Below the pieces are notes generated by a model. It was not told the DNA's origin. It searched no databases and was given only the letters and a program-made list of their open reading frames with translations. The translations under genes and the position numbers were made by a program. Positions 1 to 10,074 of a DNA stretch of 38,319 bases are shown here, piece by piece. Position 1 is the stretch's first letter, and each line of letters starts with the position of its first letter. This stretch comes from Blastocatellia bacterium (GTDB lineage: Bacteria > Acidobacteriota > Blastocatellia > HR10 > J050): the NCBI GenBank assembly GCA_026985075.1, contig JALSQX010000064.1:1-38319 (forward strand), written 5' to 3'.

Positions 1-126
1 GTAACGCATTACCCACAGGTCGGGACCGGAAATCAAGGGTTTTCGTGTAACTCTCAGATGAAGTTTGGCTTACAGCGAAAGGCCGAGTGGGTAACGGATT
101 ACACACCGGTGGGTAACGCGTTACCC
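1..126. repeat. Cluster of three 16-bp palindromic repeats
   Basis: GGGTAACGCGTTACCC at 111-126 is a perfect 16-bp palindrome. A diverged copy, GGGTAACGGATTACAC, lies at 89-104. A third, GTAACGCATTACCC, lies at 1-14 and is cut by the window edge. Together they give GTAACGSRTTAC. Copies two and three start 22 bp apart, about two helical turns, so a dimeric repressor could bind them on one DNA face. An 8-bp palindrome, CACCGGTG, sits between them at 104-111. No intact gene begins just downstream. The function is inferred; this could be an operator cluster or an interspersed repeat family. Confidence 0.5.
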
Positions 127-182
127 ATGGTGATCGTCTAAATGCGAGCATATGGCGACACCTTGTGTTAAACCGATGGCGT

Positions 183-570
183 ATGGTACACGGGGAATTG
201 TGGAAGAAGACGATCGAGCAGGCTTAGCCAAGATGATCAGTTGCCTGGCTCTCCGGAGCACGACGAGTAGGGAAGACGTATCGTTGTCAGAGCCTGGGGG
301 ATGTTGAGTGCTTTGACGGTGAGCTGCCTCGAATGCGGCGCATGTTGGATGATCCGGAATCGTTCCTGGACCGTCTGAGAGAAAGAGAAAGGAGGATTGT
401 GCTGGATGAGATTCACCGGCTGTGAGATCCAGCCCAAGTCCTGAAAATCGCCGCCGACTATTATCCGATGTATGTGGTCGGTGGCAACGTTTGAGCCTCG
501 CTCTCTGTGAGCCTTCAGGGGGCGATACCCCCAAGGAGAAAAATTCGTTGTGGCTGCTGACGTTGATCGG
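183..570 (+). pseudogene. Decayed AAA (DUF4143-type) P-loop ATPase, N-terminal part
   Basis: From ATG 183 one frame reads LWKKTIEQA, TAG stop (225), PR, TGA stop (234), then SVAWLSGARRVGKT, which is a Walker A region. It continues through ECFDGELPRMRRML, DDPESFLDRL and IVLDEIHRL (Walker B, D-E) to a third stop, TGA 423-425. After the stop it continues DPAQVLKIAADYYP. The frame then shifts, and LWLLTL near 548 matches the family's LWLTP segment. This order is that of the AAA_14/DUF4143 ATPases linked to mobile and toxin-like elements. The first two stops fall where Trp and Arg would be expected, so single substitutions could explain them. The C-terminal half, including DUF4143, is not recognisable. 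Three stops and at least one frameshift make a functional product very unlikely. Confidence 0.8.
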
Positions 571-965
571 CCTTTCCCGAGCGTTTACCGAGGCGTCCAA
601 GTCCAGTTCGTGAATCTTCGCACGGTCGTAGCGAGGATCTCGGGCTCCCGGTTTCTGCCAGTGCTTCGAGGTGGGACCGGCATAGTCAGGATGCCTTGCG
701 CTATAGGCGCTTGGGCGGACAATCCCGGCTGATGGCGTATTGAACCCCTCCTTACAAACCGGAGGGACATGCCGACTTCATATAACCTCACGGCCCTTAT
801 TTCATCGCACTGCGAAAATCTTTCCCGGCGTGAGTCTCATGTCCTTTCATGTCGTCCTTCAGGCTGATCGGCTTCCACTCGACGAGAGCCATTCTGCTCA
901 CCCCTTTGACCGAGGAGGCGACCGTGTGTTAGGATGAATCGCGAGTCATCGCGGAGAGAGGCTCG
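571..965. other. Gene-poor stretch between ATPase relic and Uma2 gene
   Basis: No reading frame here resembles a protein I know, and no frame continues the ATPase relic. A small inverted repeat, CCCTCC (746-751) with GGAGGG (761-766), could form a weak hairpin with a 9-nt loop. The stretch may be further decayed accessory DNA. Confidence 0.4.
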
Positions 966-1535
966 ATGGACGTCAGCAAAGGGGCTCCTTCATTGACACG
1001 GAACATGCGAAGGGAGGAGTTTCTGGCCTTTCCAGAAGGTCCACCCGATTATGAGTTTGAACAGGGGGAAGCGATTCGCGTGGTGAGACCGCACTCTCGG
1101 CACCAGAAGATGCTCATGCGCTTGAGCGCCATCCTCGATCAATACGTGAGCGATCAGAATCTGGGCGCCGTCTGGATTCAAATCGATGTTTTCCTCAGCG
1201 AAGATCGTATCTATTCGCCGGATATCGTCTATCTGGCTCGCGAACACGCGGATCGACACGACGAAGAGACGGGCAAGATTCATGGCACTCCCGATCTCGT
1301 CGTGGAGATCATCTCGCCGCACACGGTGGCCAGAGATCGGGTGACCAAGTTCAAGGCGTATCTTGCCGCCGGCGTCCCGTTCTACTGGCTGGCCGATCCC
1401 AATGCGCTCACCTTGGAAGAATTCGTCGCTCAGCCGGACGGCTACCTTTGTACCGCCAGTGCGGCCGCCGGGGAGACGTTTCGACCAACCTGCTTTCCGG
1501 GATTAGAAATCGACCTTCAAAGATTGCTCTCCTAG
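966..1535 (+). CDS. Uma2-family (DUF820) putative restriction endonuclease-fold protein
   Basis: The 189-residue protein matches the Uma2/DUF820 family, which has the PD-(D/E)XK nuclease fold and no established physiological role. The family pattern is clear: EFLAFPEGPPDYEFEQGE near the N-terminus, PDIVYLA near residue 85, the catalytic-type segment TPDLVVEIISP near 113-123, then RVTKFKAYLAAGVPFYWLADP with the Lys and the GVP-YW-DP signature. Length is normal for the family. ATG 966 is used here, but ATG 1005 (MRREEF) is a plausible alternative because the homologous region starts there. It lies beside a dead ATPase gene and palindromic repeats, which suggests an accessory region. Uma2 genes often occur in many copies per genome in cyanobacteria, Chloroflexota and Acidobacteriota. 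Confidence 0.87.
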   Translation: MDVSKGAPSLTRNMRREEFLAFPEGPPDYEFEQGEAIRVVRPHSRHQKMLMRLSAILDQYVSDQNLGAVWIQIDVFLSEDRIYSPDIVYLAREHADRHDEETGKIHGTPDLVVEIISPHTVARDRVTKFKAYLAAGVPFYWLADPNALTLEEFVAQPDGYLCTASAAAGETFRPTCFPGLEIDLQRLLS

Positions 1536-1884
1536 TTGGCGATGAGCGCTCCACTCTCAGCCCGTTCCTCCTTCAATGAATTGGCACAGATTCGCTGATG
1601 AAGGGATGAATCTCTTCAGTCATCAGTGGACTTGTTCAATGGAGGGTGGCGCAAGTTGTCAACGTGCGCTACTTCACGTTTCACCCTGTGTGACGGACAT
1701 CAGTACGCGAGCGATTCCTCTGCAGATCGCTCTCCGCGTCGACGATGAACGCCTCACACACGCCCTGTTGTCAGGGATCATCCTCGGGGTGGAGATCAAC
1801 TGGGGGCATCAATCCTCCCGAGAGGGAAGTAGAATGAGTCCGTCGACCCGTGAGGTCGTTTCACATCGCCAGGGGCCCTCTCCA
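1536..1884. other. Intergenic region between convergent Uma2 and yebC
   Basis: No supportable gene is seen. A plus-strand frame runs through here into yebC, but most of it is antisense to yebC and its first third resembles nothing I know. The only structure noted is the hairpin at 1595-1626. Confidence 0.4.
1595..1626. terminator. Hairpin, possible bidirectional terminator
   Basis: TGAAGGGAT (1599-1607) pairs with ATCTCTTCA (1610-1618) with one G-T wobble. The flanking CTGA (1595-1598) can pair with TCAG (1623-1626) across a 4-nt bulge. It lies between convergent genes. There is no clean T-tract on either side, so intrinsic termination is uncertain. Confidence 0.35.
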
Positions 1885-2637
1885 TCACTCGCCCATCGCT
1901 GCCGCTTCCAGTTGTTCGGCCGGGATGTCGAAATTGGCATAGACATGTTGAACGTCATCGTGCTCTTCCAGGGCCTCCCACAATTTGAGCATCGTTTCGG
2001 CGTCTTTGCCCTCCAGCTTGACGAAGGATTTCGGCAGCTTGGTGATCGTCGCCGTCACCGGTTCCAGTCCCGCCGCTTTGACCTTCTCCAGCACAGTCTC
2101 AAAATGCTCCGGCGCGGTGATGACCTCGTAGTTGTCTTCGTCCTCGCGCACATCTTCAGCTCCGGCTTCGATGGCCACATCGTAGATCTGCTCTTCCGAG
2201 ACGGAAGATTTACTGAACGTGAGATACCCTTTCGTTTCGAACATCCAGGCCACACAGCCGGTTTCGCCCAGATTGCCGTTGTACTTGGAGAAGATATGAC
2301 GAATTTCCGAGACGGTCCGCGTCTTATTATCGGTGACCGCTTCGACCAGTACGGCCACGCCGCCGGGCCCATATCCTTCGTAGGAAACCTCTTCCAGGCG
2401 CGCGCCCTCGAGTTTCCCGGTGCCCCGATCGATGGCCCGCTGAATGGTGTCCTGGGGCATATTGGCGGCTTTGGCGTCGGCGATGGCTTTGCGAAGGCGA
2501 GGATTGGTATCCGGATCGCCTCCTGCTCGCGCAGCCACCGTGATCTCGCGGATGAGCTTATTGAACAGTTTGCCCCGCTTGGCATCGGCCGCGCTCTTTT
2601 TATGCCGAATCTGATGCCATTTCGAATGTCCGGACAT
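1885..2637 (-). CDS. yebC: YebC/PmpR (TACO1-like) family protein
   Basis: The 250-residue protein has the family's N-terminal signature [18 protein letters not shown] and the conserved [12 protein letters not shown] segment near 108-119. The [20 protein letters not shown] stretch and the acidic C-terminal part ([17 protein letters not shown]) are also present. Members are cytosolic three-domain proteins. Some act as DNA-binding regulators, and more recent work ties the family to relief of ribosome stalling on proline-rich stretches. Length is normal. The gene lies about 160 bp downstream of glnS on the same strand but has its own good promoter at 2675-2704. The ribosome site is weak (AAGGGAT). 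No ruvC follows it, unlike in many bacteria. Confidence 0.96.
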   Translation of the reverse strand: MSGHSKWHQIRHKKSAADAKRGKLFNKLIREITVAARAGGDPDTNPRLRKAIADAKAANMPQDTIQRAIDRGTGKLEGARLEEVSYEGYGPGGVAVLVEAVTDNKTRTVSEIRHIFSKYNGNLGETGCVAWMFETKGYLTFSKSSVSEEQIYDVAIEAGAEDVREDEDNYEVITAPEHFETVLEKVKAAGLEPVTATITKLPKSFVKLEGKDAETMLKLWEALEEHDDVQHVYANFDIPAEQLEAAAMGE

Positions 2638-2674
2638 GATTCTATCCCTTTCCCAAGATAGCGTTCGCAGGAGT

Positions 2675-2704
2675 ACTATACCACCTTCGTTCGCGGGTTC
2701 GCAA
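2675..2704 (-). promoter_or_regulatory. Sigma-70-type promoter of yebC
   Basis: Read on the minus strand, TTGCGA (2704-2699) is followed by an 18-bp spacer and TATAGT (2680-2675). The -10 matches five of six consensus bases. The predicted start lies about 30 nt before the yebC ATG. Confidence 0.55.
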
Positions 2705-2799
2705 ATTCACCATGGTCGGCTCTGATCGGTGCTTCTCGGGAGGTGAAGCATTATCATCTCCACTCCGAGAGTGGGTCTTGCGGCCGCCGATGTCCAATG

Positions 2800-4545
<1,746 letters not shown>

Positions 4546-4772
4546 GGTAGCACATTCTGATGAGTTGTTCAGCGATCGCCGATCAATGAGGGTTTCCGCG
4601 CTTCTGCCCATCGAGGCGTCCTGCCGGGCGATGAGGCGATCCGGTCCTCGGACGCTCGCCGCGGCGCTTCCGGTGAGCGTTCTCTCGTTGGCCTTCGGCG
4701 AACGCAGCGCCGGGAGATCATCCCAAAATGATGGGAGAAGCGGAACATCCTGACGATTCGGTTCACACGGCG

Positions 4773-6236
4773 TCACCGGGCTCGCGCTTCGGCCTCGTCG
4801 ATCCAATCCACAGCGCGGCGCAGGCGATGGACGGTTCGTTCTTGACCGACGGCGACGATGACGTCGAAGATACCCGGGGTGACGGCGCTTCCGGTGAGCG
4901 CCGCCCGGACGGCGTTGATGAGGAGGCCGGCTTTCACGCCTCGCTCGGCGGCTAACTCCCTGAGCACGCGCTCGGTCGTCTCCAAGGTGAACGGATGGAG
5001 TTGCTCGAAGCGGTGGGCCAGTTCGGGGAGGAGTTCTCGCAGTTGTGGATGACGGAGGTTTTTCATCGCCTTGGGTTCGATGGGATATTCGTCCGAGAGA
5101 TATGGCCGGCCCGCCTCGACGAAATACGTCAACGTGCGGGCGCGGACTTTGAGCAGATCGATGAGGTGGAGGAACCAGGCGCGTTTTTCGCCCGCCAGTT
5201 CTTCTCTCCAGAGACCGGCCTTCTTCAATTCCTCTCGAACGAGCGGCTCGAGCTGTTCGGCGGACATCGCCCGCAGGTATTGCCCGTTCATCCACAGCGC
5301 CTTCTCGAAATCGAACACGGCGTTGGACTTGCTGATGGCGTCCAGCGAGAAGCGCTCGATGAGTTCTTCGGTGGAGAATATTTCCTGCTTGGTGTCGCCC
5401 GGCGACCAACCGAGGAGAGCCAGAAAATTCCTCAGCGCCGCGGGCACGAAGCCCATCTCCCGATAGGCCGTCACGCTGGTCGCGCCATGGCGTTTGGAGA
5501 GTCGGGATCGATCCGGTCCCAGGATGAGCGGCAGATGCGCGAAAACGGGAAGGTCCAGACCGAAGGCCCGATAGAGGAGCACCTGTTTGGGCGTATTGGA
5601 GAGGTGATCGGCTCCGCGAATGATGTGGCTGATGCCCATGTCGGCGTCATCCACCACGACGCTCAAATGATACGTCGGGTGTCCGTCAGAGCGGAGCAAC
5701 ACGAAATCCTCGATATCTCGATTGTGAACTTCAATACGCCCGTAGACGCGATCCTCAAAGATCGTGCTTCCATCCAGGGGGACCTTGAACCGGATCGCCC
5801 GGGGCACACCAGCTTGGAGTTTCGCCCTCACTACCTCCTGGGGAAGGGAGCGGCAACTCCGATCGTATTGCCAGCGACTGGGATCGGCGCCGGCGCGTTG
5901 CCGTTTGGCGGCCAACTCTTCGGGTGAGCAAAAGCAGTAGTAGGCATCGCCGGATTGGACGAGAGCTTGAGCCCGCTGGCGGTAGAGCATCAGCCGCTGC
6001 GATTGGAAATACGGGCCTTCATCCCAGTCCAACTCCAACCATCGCAGCCCGTCTAAGATTCCCTCGACCATATCCTCGGAGGACCGCTCGACGTCGGTAT
6101 CTTCGATCCGCAGGATGAACGTCCCACGATGCTTGCGAGCAAACAGCCAGTTGAATAATGCTGTCCTCGCTCCTCCGACGTGCAGATAGCCGGTAGGAGA
6201 AGGGGCGAACCGAACGCGGATCTCTGCCGTTTTCAT
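4773..6236 (-). CDS. gltX: Glutamyl-tRNA synthetase
   Basis: This class I synthetase of about 487 residues attaches glutamate to tRNA-Glu. Close to the N-terminus is [19 protein letters not shown], holding the HIGH-equivalent [14 protein letters not shown] follows, then the KMSKS-equivalent [12 protein letters not shown] near the middle, and the helical anticodon-binding C-terminal half. ATG 6236 ([10 protein letters not shown]) fits the family start. An in-frame GTG at 6251 would add five residues. Neither has an evident ribosome site. The gene begins about 94 nt after the tRNA-Ser(GCT) gene on the same strand and precedes glnS, so readthrough from the tRNA promoter is plausible. Confidence 0.96.
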   Translation of the reverse strand: MKTAEIRVRFAPSPTGYLHVGGARTALFNWLFARKHRGTFILRIEDTDVERSSEDMVEGILDGLRWLELDWDEGPYFQSQRLMLYRQRAQALVQSGDAYYCFCSPEELAAKRQRAGADPSRWQYDRSCRSLPQEVVRAKLQAGVPRAIRFKVPLDGSTIFEDRVYGRIEVHNRDIEDFVLLRSDGHPTYHLSVVVDDADMGISHIIRGADHLSNTPKQVLLYRAFGLDLPVFAHLPLILGPDRSRLSKRHGATSVTAYREMGFVPAALRNFLALLGWSPGDTKQEIFSTEELIERFSLDAISKSNAVFDFEKALWMNGQYLRAMSAEQLEPLVREELKKAGLWREELAGEKRAWFLHLIDLLKVRARTLTYFVEAGRPYLSDEYPIEPKAMKNLRHPQLRELLPELAHRFEQLHPFTLETTERVLRELAAERGVKAGLLINAVRAALTGSAVTPGIFDVIVAVGQERTVHRLRRAVDWIDEAEARAR

Positions 6237-6330
6237 CTGGGAGTTAGTCACCGAAGTCGCGAACCGATTGGCGACACCCGAGTGATTGGTATGAACCGTT
6301 GGTTGACGTCGCTCGATCCCGGAATGAGGC

Positions 6331-6422
6331 TGGCGGAGGGGGTGGGATTCGAACCCACGGAGGGCTTTTACACCCTCAACGGTTTAGCAAACCGCCCGAT
6401 TCGACCGCTCTCGCACCCCTCC
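6331..6422 (-). tRNA. tRNA-Ser(GCT)
   Basis: The acceptor arm GGAGGGG pairs with CCCCTCC, followed by discriminator G and an encoded CCA (6333-6331). The T arm is GTGGG-TTCGAAT-CCCAC. The anticodon loop TTGCTAA (anticodon GCT at 6388-6386) sits on the stem GCGGT/ACCGT. A long variable arm with GAGGG/CCCTC pairing gives the class II shape and the 92-nt length expected of tRNA-Ser. GCT reads AGC and AGU codons. Confidence 0.97.
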
Positions 6423-6503
6423 GTAGTCCTCAATTGTCAAAACATCGAGCCGCCGATTCACATTAACGCCAATACCTCCGATTTCTCGTGTCCACAGAAG
6501 GAA

Positions 6504-6533
6504 AGTATCTCTGAACCTCCGCTCATCTGTCAA
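6504..6533 (-). promoter_or_regulatory. Promoter for tRNA-Ser (and perhaps gltX)
   Basis: On the minus strand a perfect TTGACA (6533-6528) is followed by an 18-bp spacer and GATACT (6509-6504, four of six). Transcription would begin about 75 nt before the tRNA 5' end. A second TTGACA at 6440-6435 is too close to the tRNA to serve it. Confidence 0.5.
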
Positions 6534-6550
6534 GCCGCATCAATTCGGCT

Positions 6551-7621
6551 TCACCGTCTCACGGCGTAGTATCCTTCGCGCGCGCGGGCGATATAGGCAG
6601 GGTTGCCAGTGACCACGCGAATTCGTCGGAAGCGGCCGTCGAAGTTCGTGTTTTTGGGGACGTAGCGCAGGACGTATTGCGTATTCAACTCTTCGGCGAT
6701 ATCGCTGTAAACGTCCTTCAATTCCGATTGGTTTCGAGGGAAGTAGATTTCGCCGCCGGTGCGTTCGGCCAGCATGGCGAGCCATTGCTCGGCTCGATCG
6801 AGCGCCTGAAGATAGTATTGGATGTAGGGGTCGCGAGGATCGATTGGCCTCAGGAACGAGGGCGCCCGGCGTCCGATCAGATAATCGCGAATGGCGCGCG
6901 TCTTGCTGATCACATAGACGCTCGCCTCGGCGCGTCGAATGGCTTCGAAGGCTTCGGCAGGGCTCTTCGGAGGCATGGGTTTTTCTCGTCGTCCGCGGGT
7001 TTGGGGGACCTGACCGCGATACGTGTCCACGCCATCGGTAAAGGCGATGATCGTTCGACGTCCTTTCACCCGGGAGAGTTTCTCGGCCGCCGTATACAGG
7101 GCATTATAGAACGCCGTGGCGCCCGTCGCCGGCAGAGTCATCAGAGCGCGTTGGAGGCGGAGCTTGTCCGACGTCCAGTCCTGAATGACGCGGACGCGGT
7201 CGTTGAATTGAATGATGCAGGCGCGATCTTGCGGCCTCAGTTGATCGATGAGGGTCAGTGCTGACAGGCGGATGTTGTTGATCTCCGTGCGGACGCTTCC
7301 CGAGACATCGATGAGCATGACGATGGCCGCAGGGACGGATTCAGTATCAAATCCGGTGATCTCCTGGCGGACGCCGTCTTCGTAGAGGATGAAATCGTCC
7401 TTGGTCAGGCCGGGAATGGGGCGGCCGTAGCGATTCCGCACGGTGACCGGGACGAGGACCTCGGTCGCCTCCAGGGAGATGACATCCGGTTCCTGCTGTT
7501 GGACCTGACCGTCGCGAGTTCGTGGAACGGGATGGCGCCAGCGACCACTCTGTCCATGCACGATGACGTTCCCCAGCGTCAGGACGACGATGACAGTAAC
7601 CCTCAGCTTCCTCGCCAACAT
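6551..7621 (-). CDS. Secreted VWA-domain protein, acidobacterial type
   Basis: This 356-residue protein begins with a hydrophobic signal segment (ATG 7621, MLARKLRVTVIVVLTLG, cleavage plausible after VHG). A short extracellular segment with the PVTVRNRYGRPIPGLTKDDF pattern follows, with the VWA domain after it. The metal-site motif DVSGS, the downstream FTDGVDT and the alternating strands and helices fit the VWFA-related acidobacterial domain family (TIGR03436). Members are presumed envelope or extracellular binding proteins with unknown ligands. An in-frame GTG at 7663 is an alternative start, but it would bury the signal peptide behind 14 residues. A second family member lies at 11711-12601. 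It may be transcribed divergently from the gene at 7731. Confidence 0.88.
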   Translation of the reverse strand: MLARKLRVTVIVVLTLGNVIVHGQSGRWRHPVPRTRDGQVQQQEPDVISLEATEVLVPVTVRNRYGRPIPGLTKDDFILYEDGVRQEITGFDTESVPAAIVMLIDVSGSVRTEINNIRLSALTLIDQLRPQDRACIIQFNDRVRVIQDWTSDKLRLQRALMTLPATGATAFYNALYTAAEKLSRVKGRRTIIAFTDGVDTYRGQVPQTRGRREKPMPPKSPAEAFEAIRRAEASVYVISKTRAIRDYLIGRRAPSFLRPIDPRDPYIQYYLQALDRAEQWLAMLAERTGGEIYFPRNQSELKDVYSDIAEELNTQYVLRYVPKNTNFDGRFRRIRVVTGNPAYIARAREGYYAVRR

Positions 7622-7730
7622 CGGGATGATTATGACAGAATTTCTCCCCTTCAGACAAGCCACATCGACGAGAAATATGTTATGATTAGCGGGGAATCCA
7701 GAAAAATTATGGACAAGGAGGAATGCGCCA

Positions 7731-8153
7731 ATGAAGAAGATGGGAAAATATCTGGTCGGTGGTATGATCGTGGGTGCGATGATGGGTGCGATGTGGTTCG
7801 TCGTTCGGGCTCAGCAGGAGAATGTGACGGGTCCCACCGTGCTCAGATATTCCAACGTGAAGTGGAGTCCGAGTCGAAACGGGCTGGTTGGCGCCAATAT
7901 TCGATTGGTCAGGGAGGATGGAACCCTTCGAGGGACGTTCACGCTGTTCGAGGGAGGAGAGACGGGGCGGCGCTACCGACTTCGGGGGACCATCTCCGGC
8001 TACCAGGTTCGCTTCACCGTTCGCGCAGGCCAGAAGACGCTTCGTTTTCGGGGAGAGATCAAGGACGGTTCACTGGTGGGCACGTTGATCACGATCATGC
8101 CCGACGGCACGCGCCAGGAGTCAGAGTTCAAGGCCCGCCAGCTTTATGGATGA
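7731..8153 (+). CDS. Small secreted or membrane-anchored beta-rich protein, unknown
   Basis: I do not recognise this 140-residue protein. It opens with a long hydrophobic N-terminus (about residues 6-26, glycine and methionine rich) ending in VVRAQQ, consistent with a signal peptide. The mature part is made of short alternating strands with many Gly, Arg and Thr residues (GTLRGTFTLFEGGETGRR), and looks like a small beta barrel or sandwich. A strong ribosome site AAGGAGG at 7715-7721 supports the start. A possible -10 box TATGAT lies at 7681-7686, but no good -35 is seen. The stop overlaps the start of the next gene, so the two are probably co-translated. Confidence 0.75.
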   Translation: MKKMGKYLVGGMIVGAMMGAMWFVVRAQQENVTGPTVLRYSNVKWSPSRNGLVGANIRLVREDGTLRGTFTLFEGGETGRRYRLRGTISGYQVRFTVRAGQKTLRFRGEIKDGSLVGTLITIMPDGTRQESEFKARQLYG

Positions 8154-8613
8154 TGGGGTGGAAGAGATGAAAGAGCGCGTGCATCCATTGAGCGCCAATA
8201 TTGAATTGGAATACACCATCTTGTGCGATGATGTGCGGCTGGAGGCGGGGAACAAGCTCACCCTCGTCGGCGTGTTCTATGGAGTTTTTGTTCCCCAGCT
8301 TCCGGTGACCATTATCAAGTTCGCCGTCCTCAATCATTGGCGCGGGGAAGGGCAATATCTGACCGAGGTGCGCATCTTGTCGCCCGACCGTGCGCAAGTC
8401 ATCGTCGCCTCGCGCCCGTCCAGCTTTCAGGTCCATGCCAATGGGTATGCGGACAACGTGACCATCTTCGCCAATGTCACCTTCCCCGTTGAGGGGAACT
8501 ATGTCGTTCAAACGCTGGTCGATTCGCATTTATTTGCCGAGCGCTTGTTGCCGGTGGGCATCATCGACCAATCGGTCCGGAGCGCCGAGACGTCCAGTCA
8601 GCGCATTCATTGA
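8146..8613 (+). CDS. DUF6941-like protein
   Basis: This 155-residue protein of unknown function resembles the DUF6941 family: an N-terminal YTILCDDVRLEAGNKLTLVG segment, then strands ending in a conserved FPVEGNYVVQTLVD segment that looks like the last strands of an immunoglobulin-like fold. No signal peptide or membrane segment is seen. ATG 8146 overlaps the previous gene by 8 bp; ATG 8167 is an alternative. It may belong to one transcript with 7731-8153. The sigma factor gene follows after about 100 bp with its own putative promoter. The family name is from memory and moderately certain. Confidence 0.72.
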   Translation: MDDGVEEMKERVHPLSANIELEYTILCDDVRLEAGNKLTLVGVFYGVFVPQLPVTIIKFAVLNHWRGEGQYLTEVRILSPDRAQVIVASRPSSFQVHANGYADNVTIFANVTFPVEGNYVVQTLVDSHLFAERLLPVGIIDQSVRSAETSSQRIH

Positions 8614-8647
8614 TCGACCAGGCCGGAGTGAAAGGAGAAGACTTTCT

Positions 8648-8675
8648 GGAACCTCGAAGCCGGGAAGTCGTGTAA
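8648..8675 (+). promoter_or_regulatory. Candidate ECF-sigma (autoregulatory) promoter
   Basis: GGAACCT (8648-8654) resembles the GGAACTT -35 of ECF promoters. A TGTAA-type -10 follows at 8671-8675 after a 16-bp spacer. A start near 8682 would fall after the ATG at 8680 but before the GTG at 8713, which supports the shorter sigma factor. The -10 match is weak. Confidence 0.35.
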
Positions 8676-8712
8676 GCCAATGGGTCATCGATATCGTGAG
8701 GGAGACGCGCCT

Positions 8713-9351
8713 GTGGCTATGGAGGCGGTGAGTTGCCAGGCCCCCCTCGGGGAGGTCGTGAGTCCCCGCTATGGGGCGCTGGATGATCATGAACTGATGG
8801 AAGCGACCCGACGAGGGGATGAGGCTGCATTCTATGAGCTGGTTCAGCGCTATCGGACGCCGATCACCAACTATCTCACGCGTATGCTGAACGATTACGA
8901 TATGGCCATTGATCTAGCCCAGGAGACATTCATCCGCGTCTTCACCAGCGCTCATCGCTACCGTGCCGATCACCGGTTTTCCACCTACATTTATCGGATC
9001 GCCACTAATCTGGCCATCAGCGAGTTGCGTCGGCGTAAGCGGTGGCGGTTGGTCTCGCTGGTTTCGTTCTTCGCCCCGCCAGAAGGCGCCGAGGAAGGTG
9101 CTGAACTGGATGTGCCCGATCACCGTCCACTTCCGGAGGGCGCGCTCATCGAGGATGAACGGCGACAGATGGTGAGGCGCGCCGTCGCCTCGCTCCCGGA
9201 GAAATACCGAGCCGCCCTCATCCTCCGAGACATCGAGGGGCTGGAATATGAGCGCATCGCCGAAGTTCTGCGGTTACCCCTCGGCACGGTGAAATCGCGG
9301 ATCAATCGGGCGAGACGGTTACTCCGGGAGAAGTTGCGAGCCCATCTTTGA
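8713..9351 (+). CDS. ECF-type RNA polymerase sigma factor
   Basis: This 212-residue protein is a sigma-70-family factor of the RpoE/ECF class. Region 2 holds FYELVQRYRTPITNYLTRML, DLAQETFIRVF and FSTYIYRIATNLAISELRRR. Region 4 holds LPEKYRAALILRDIEGLEYE and the recognition helix LPLGTVKSRINRARRLLREK. A proline and acid-rich linker separates them. GTG 8713 is preferred because GAGGGAG (8698-8704) lies 8 nt upstream; ATG 8680 in frame would add 11 residues and would be lost if the putative promoter at 8648-8675 is used. The anti-sigma gene starts 17 nt downstream, so the pair is very likely co-transcribed. Confidence 0.93.
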   Translation: MAMEAVSCQAPLGEVVSPRYGALDDHELMEATRRGDEAAFYELVQRYRTPITNYLTRMLNDYDMAIDLAQETFIRVFTSAHRYRADHRFSTYIYRIATNLAISELRRRKRWRLVSLVSFFAPPEGAEEGAELDVPDHRPLPEGALIEDERRQMVRRAVASLPEKYRAALILRDIEGLEYERIAEVLRLPLGTVKSRINRARRLLREKLRAHL

Positions 9352-9368
9352 GGGGGAGGATCAGAGCC

Positions 9369-10061
9369 ATGCGTTGTGAGCAGGTGAAACAACAGTACGA
9401 TCCAACCTGTGATCCGCCTCAGTCCATCGCCGAGCACCTGGCTCGCTGTGCTCCTTGTCGGCAGTATGCGACGGAACTGCAGCGGCTCACCGCTTTGCTC
9501 CGGTCCGAGCCGGAGATTCCCGTTCCCGCTGATTTCAATCGGCAACTGCAACGTCGCCTCGAGGCAGTGCGAACCGGCTCCTCGGCGTGGTGGCGGTTCG
9601 GCGACCTGCGCTATGCGCTCCCTCTTGCCGCGATGCTGGTGATGGCCGTCGCCGCAGTGATCATCATGAACCGTCCGGAACCGAGTTCTTCATCGCGACC
9701 AGGGCCATCACTGGTCCGTGCGCCGGCCCAGCCTGAACGGGAATCCCTGGAGGTGCCGAAAAAGATGGAAGTGGTGGCCGCGCGACCGGCGATGCCCAGC
9801 CCACCGCCTCGGGAGTCCGGTCACTCATCGCCCTCCCTTCGGGAAGGACGAGCTTCCCTGGCGCTGGGCGAGGAAGCAGTTCCCCAGGAACCCTGGCTGT
9901 TGGGGGGTTCGGAGAATTCTCCGATTCTCCTCCTGATTCGCGAGCCATCGGGGCGCGAGGAACGATTGGTGAGACTGCCTTCTGTCGTCGTCGGAGCGGA
10001 AGCCAAACCGGCGACGCTCTCCCTGAGCATGTCCGAGAAGGGGACGGAGAATGTGTTTTGA
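9369..10061 (+). CDS. Zinc-motif transmembrane anti-sigma factor
   Basis: This 230-residue protein has an N-terminal zinc-associated anti-sigma motif: H23-x3-C27-x2-C30 in HLARCAPC, with Cys3 nearby. One membrane segment follows at about 82-100 (YALPLAAMLVMAVAAVIIM). The rest is a low-complexity Pro/Ser-rich region with a short conserved-looking C-terminal end. This is the standard layout of membrane anti-sigma factors that hold an ECF factor until a signal triggers release. The start is ATG 9369 with GGGGAGG just upstream; the in-frame TTG at 9348 is unlikely. The stop overlaps a possible upstream start of the next gene. No zinc-binding or sigma-binding data are available. Confidence 0.88.
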   Translation: MRCEQVKQQYDPTCDPPQSIAEHLARCAPCRQYATELQRLTALLRSEPEIPVPADFNRQLQRRLEAVRTGSSAWWRFGDLRYALPLAAMLVMAVAAVIIMNRPEPSSSSRPGPSLVRAPAQPERESLEVPKKMEVVAARPAMPSPPPRESGHSSPSLREGRASLALGEEAVPQEPWLLGGSENSPILLLIREPSGREERLVRLPSVVVGAEAKPATLSLSMSEKGTENVF

Positions 10062-10074
10062 CGGAGGCCGACCT

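Noticed and set aside
422-732. Two short plus-strand open frames as independent genes
   Set aside because: The first overlaps the ATPase relic in a shifted frame and the second shows no similarity or ribosome site.
1576-2661. Long plus-strand open frame (361 residues) over yebC
   Set aside because: Most of it is antisense to yebC, which has clear family motifs; the upstream part resembles nothing known.
4664-4900. An 18-nt identical repeat in the glnS-gltX gap and inside gltX
   Set aside because: Flanking DNA does not match, so it is more likely chance or a very short similarity than a duplication.
4546-5409. N-terminal extension of glnS as an 869-residue protein
   Set aside because: The extra 288 residues overlap gltX in another frame and have no GlnRS similarity; the family start fits ATG 4545 or just after.
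7681-7686. TATGAT as a promoter of the gene at 7731
   Set aside because: A usable -35 box is lacking at 16-18 bp upstream.
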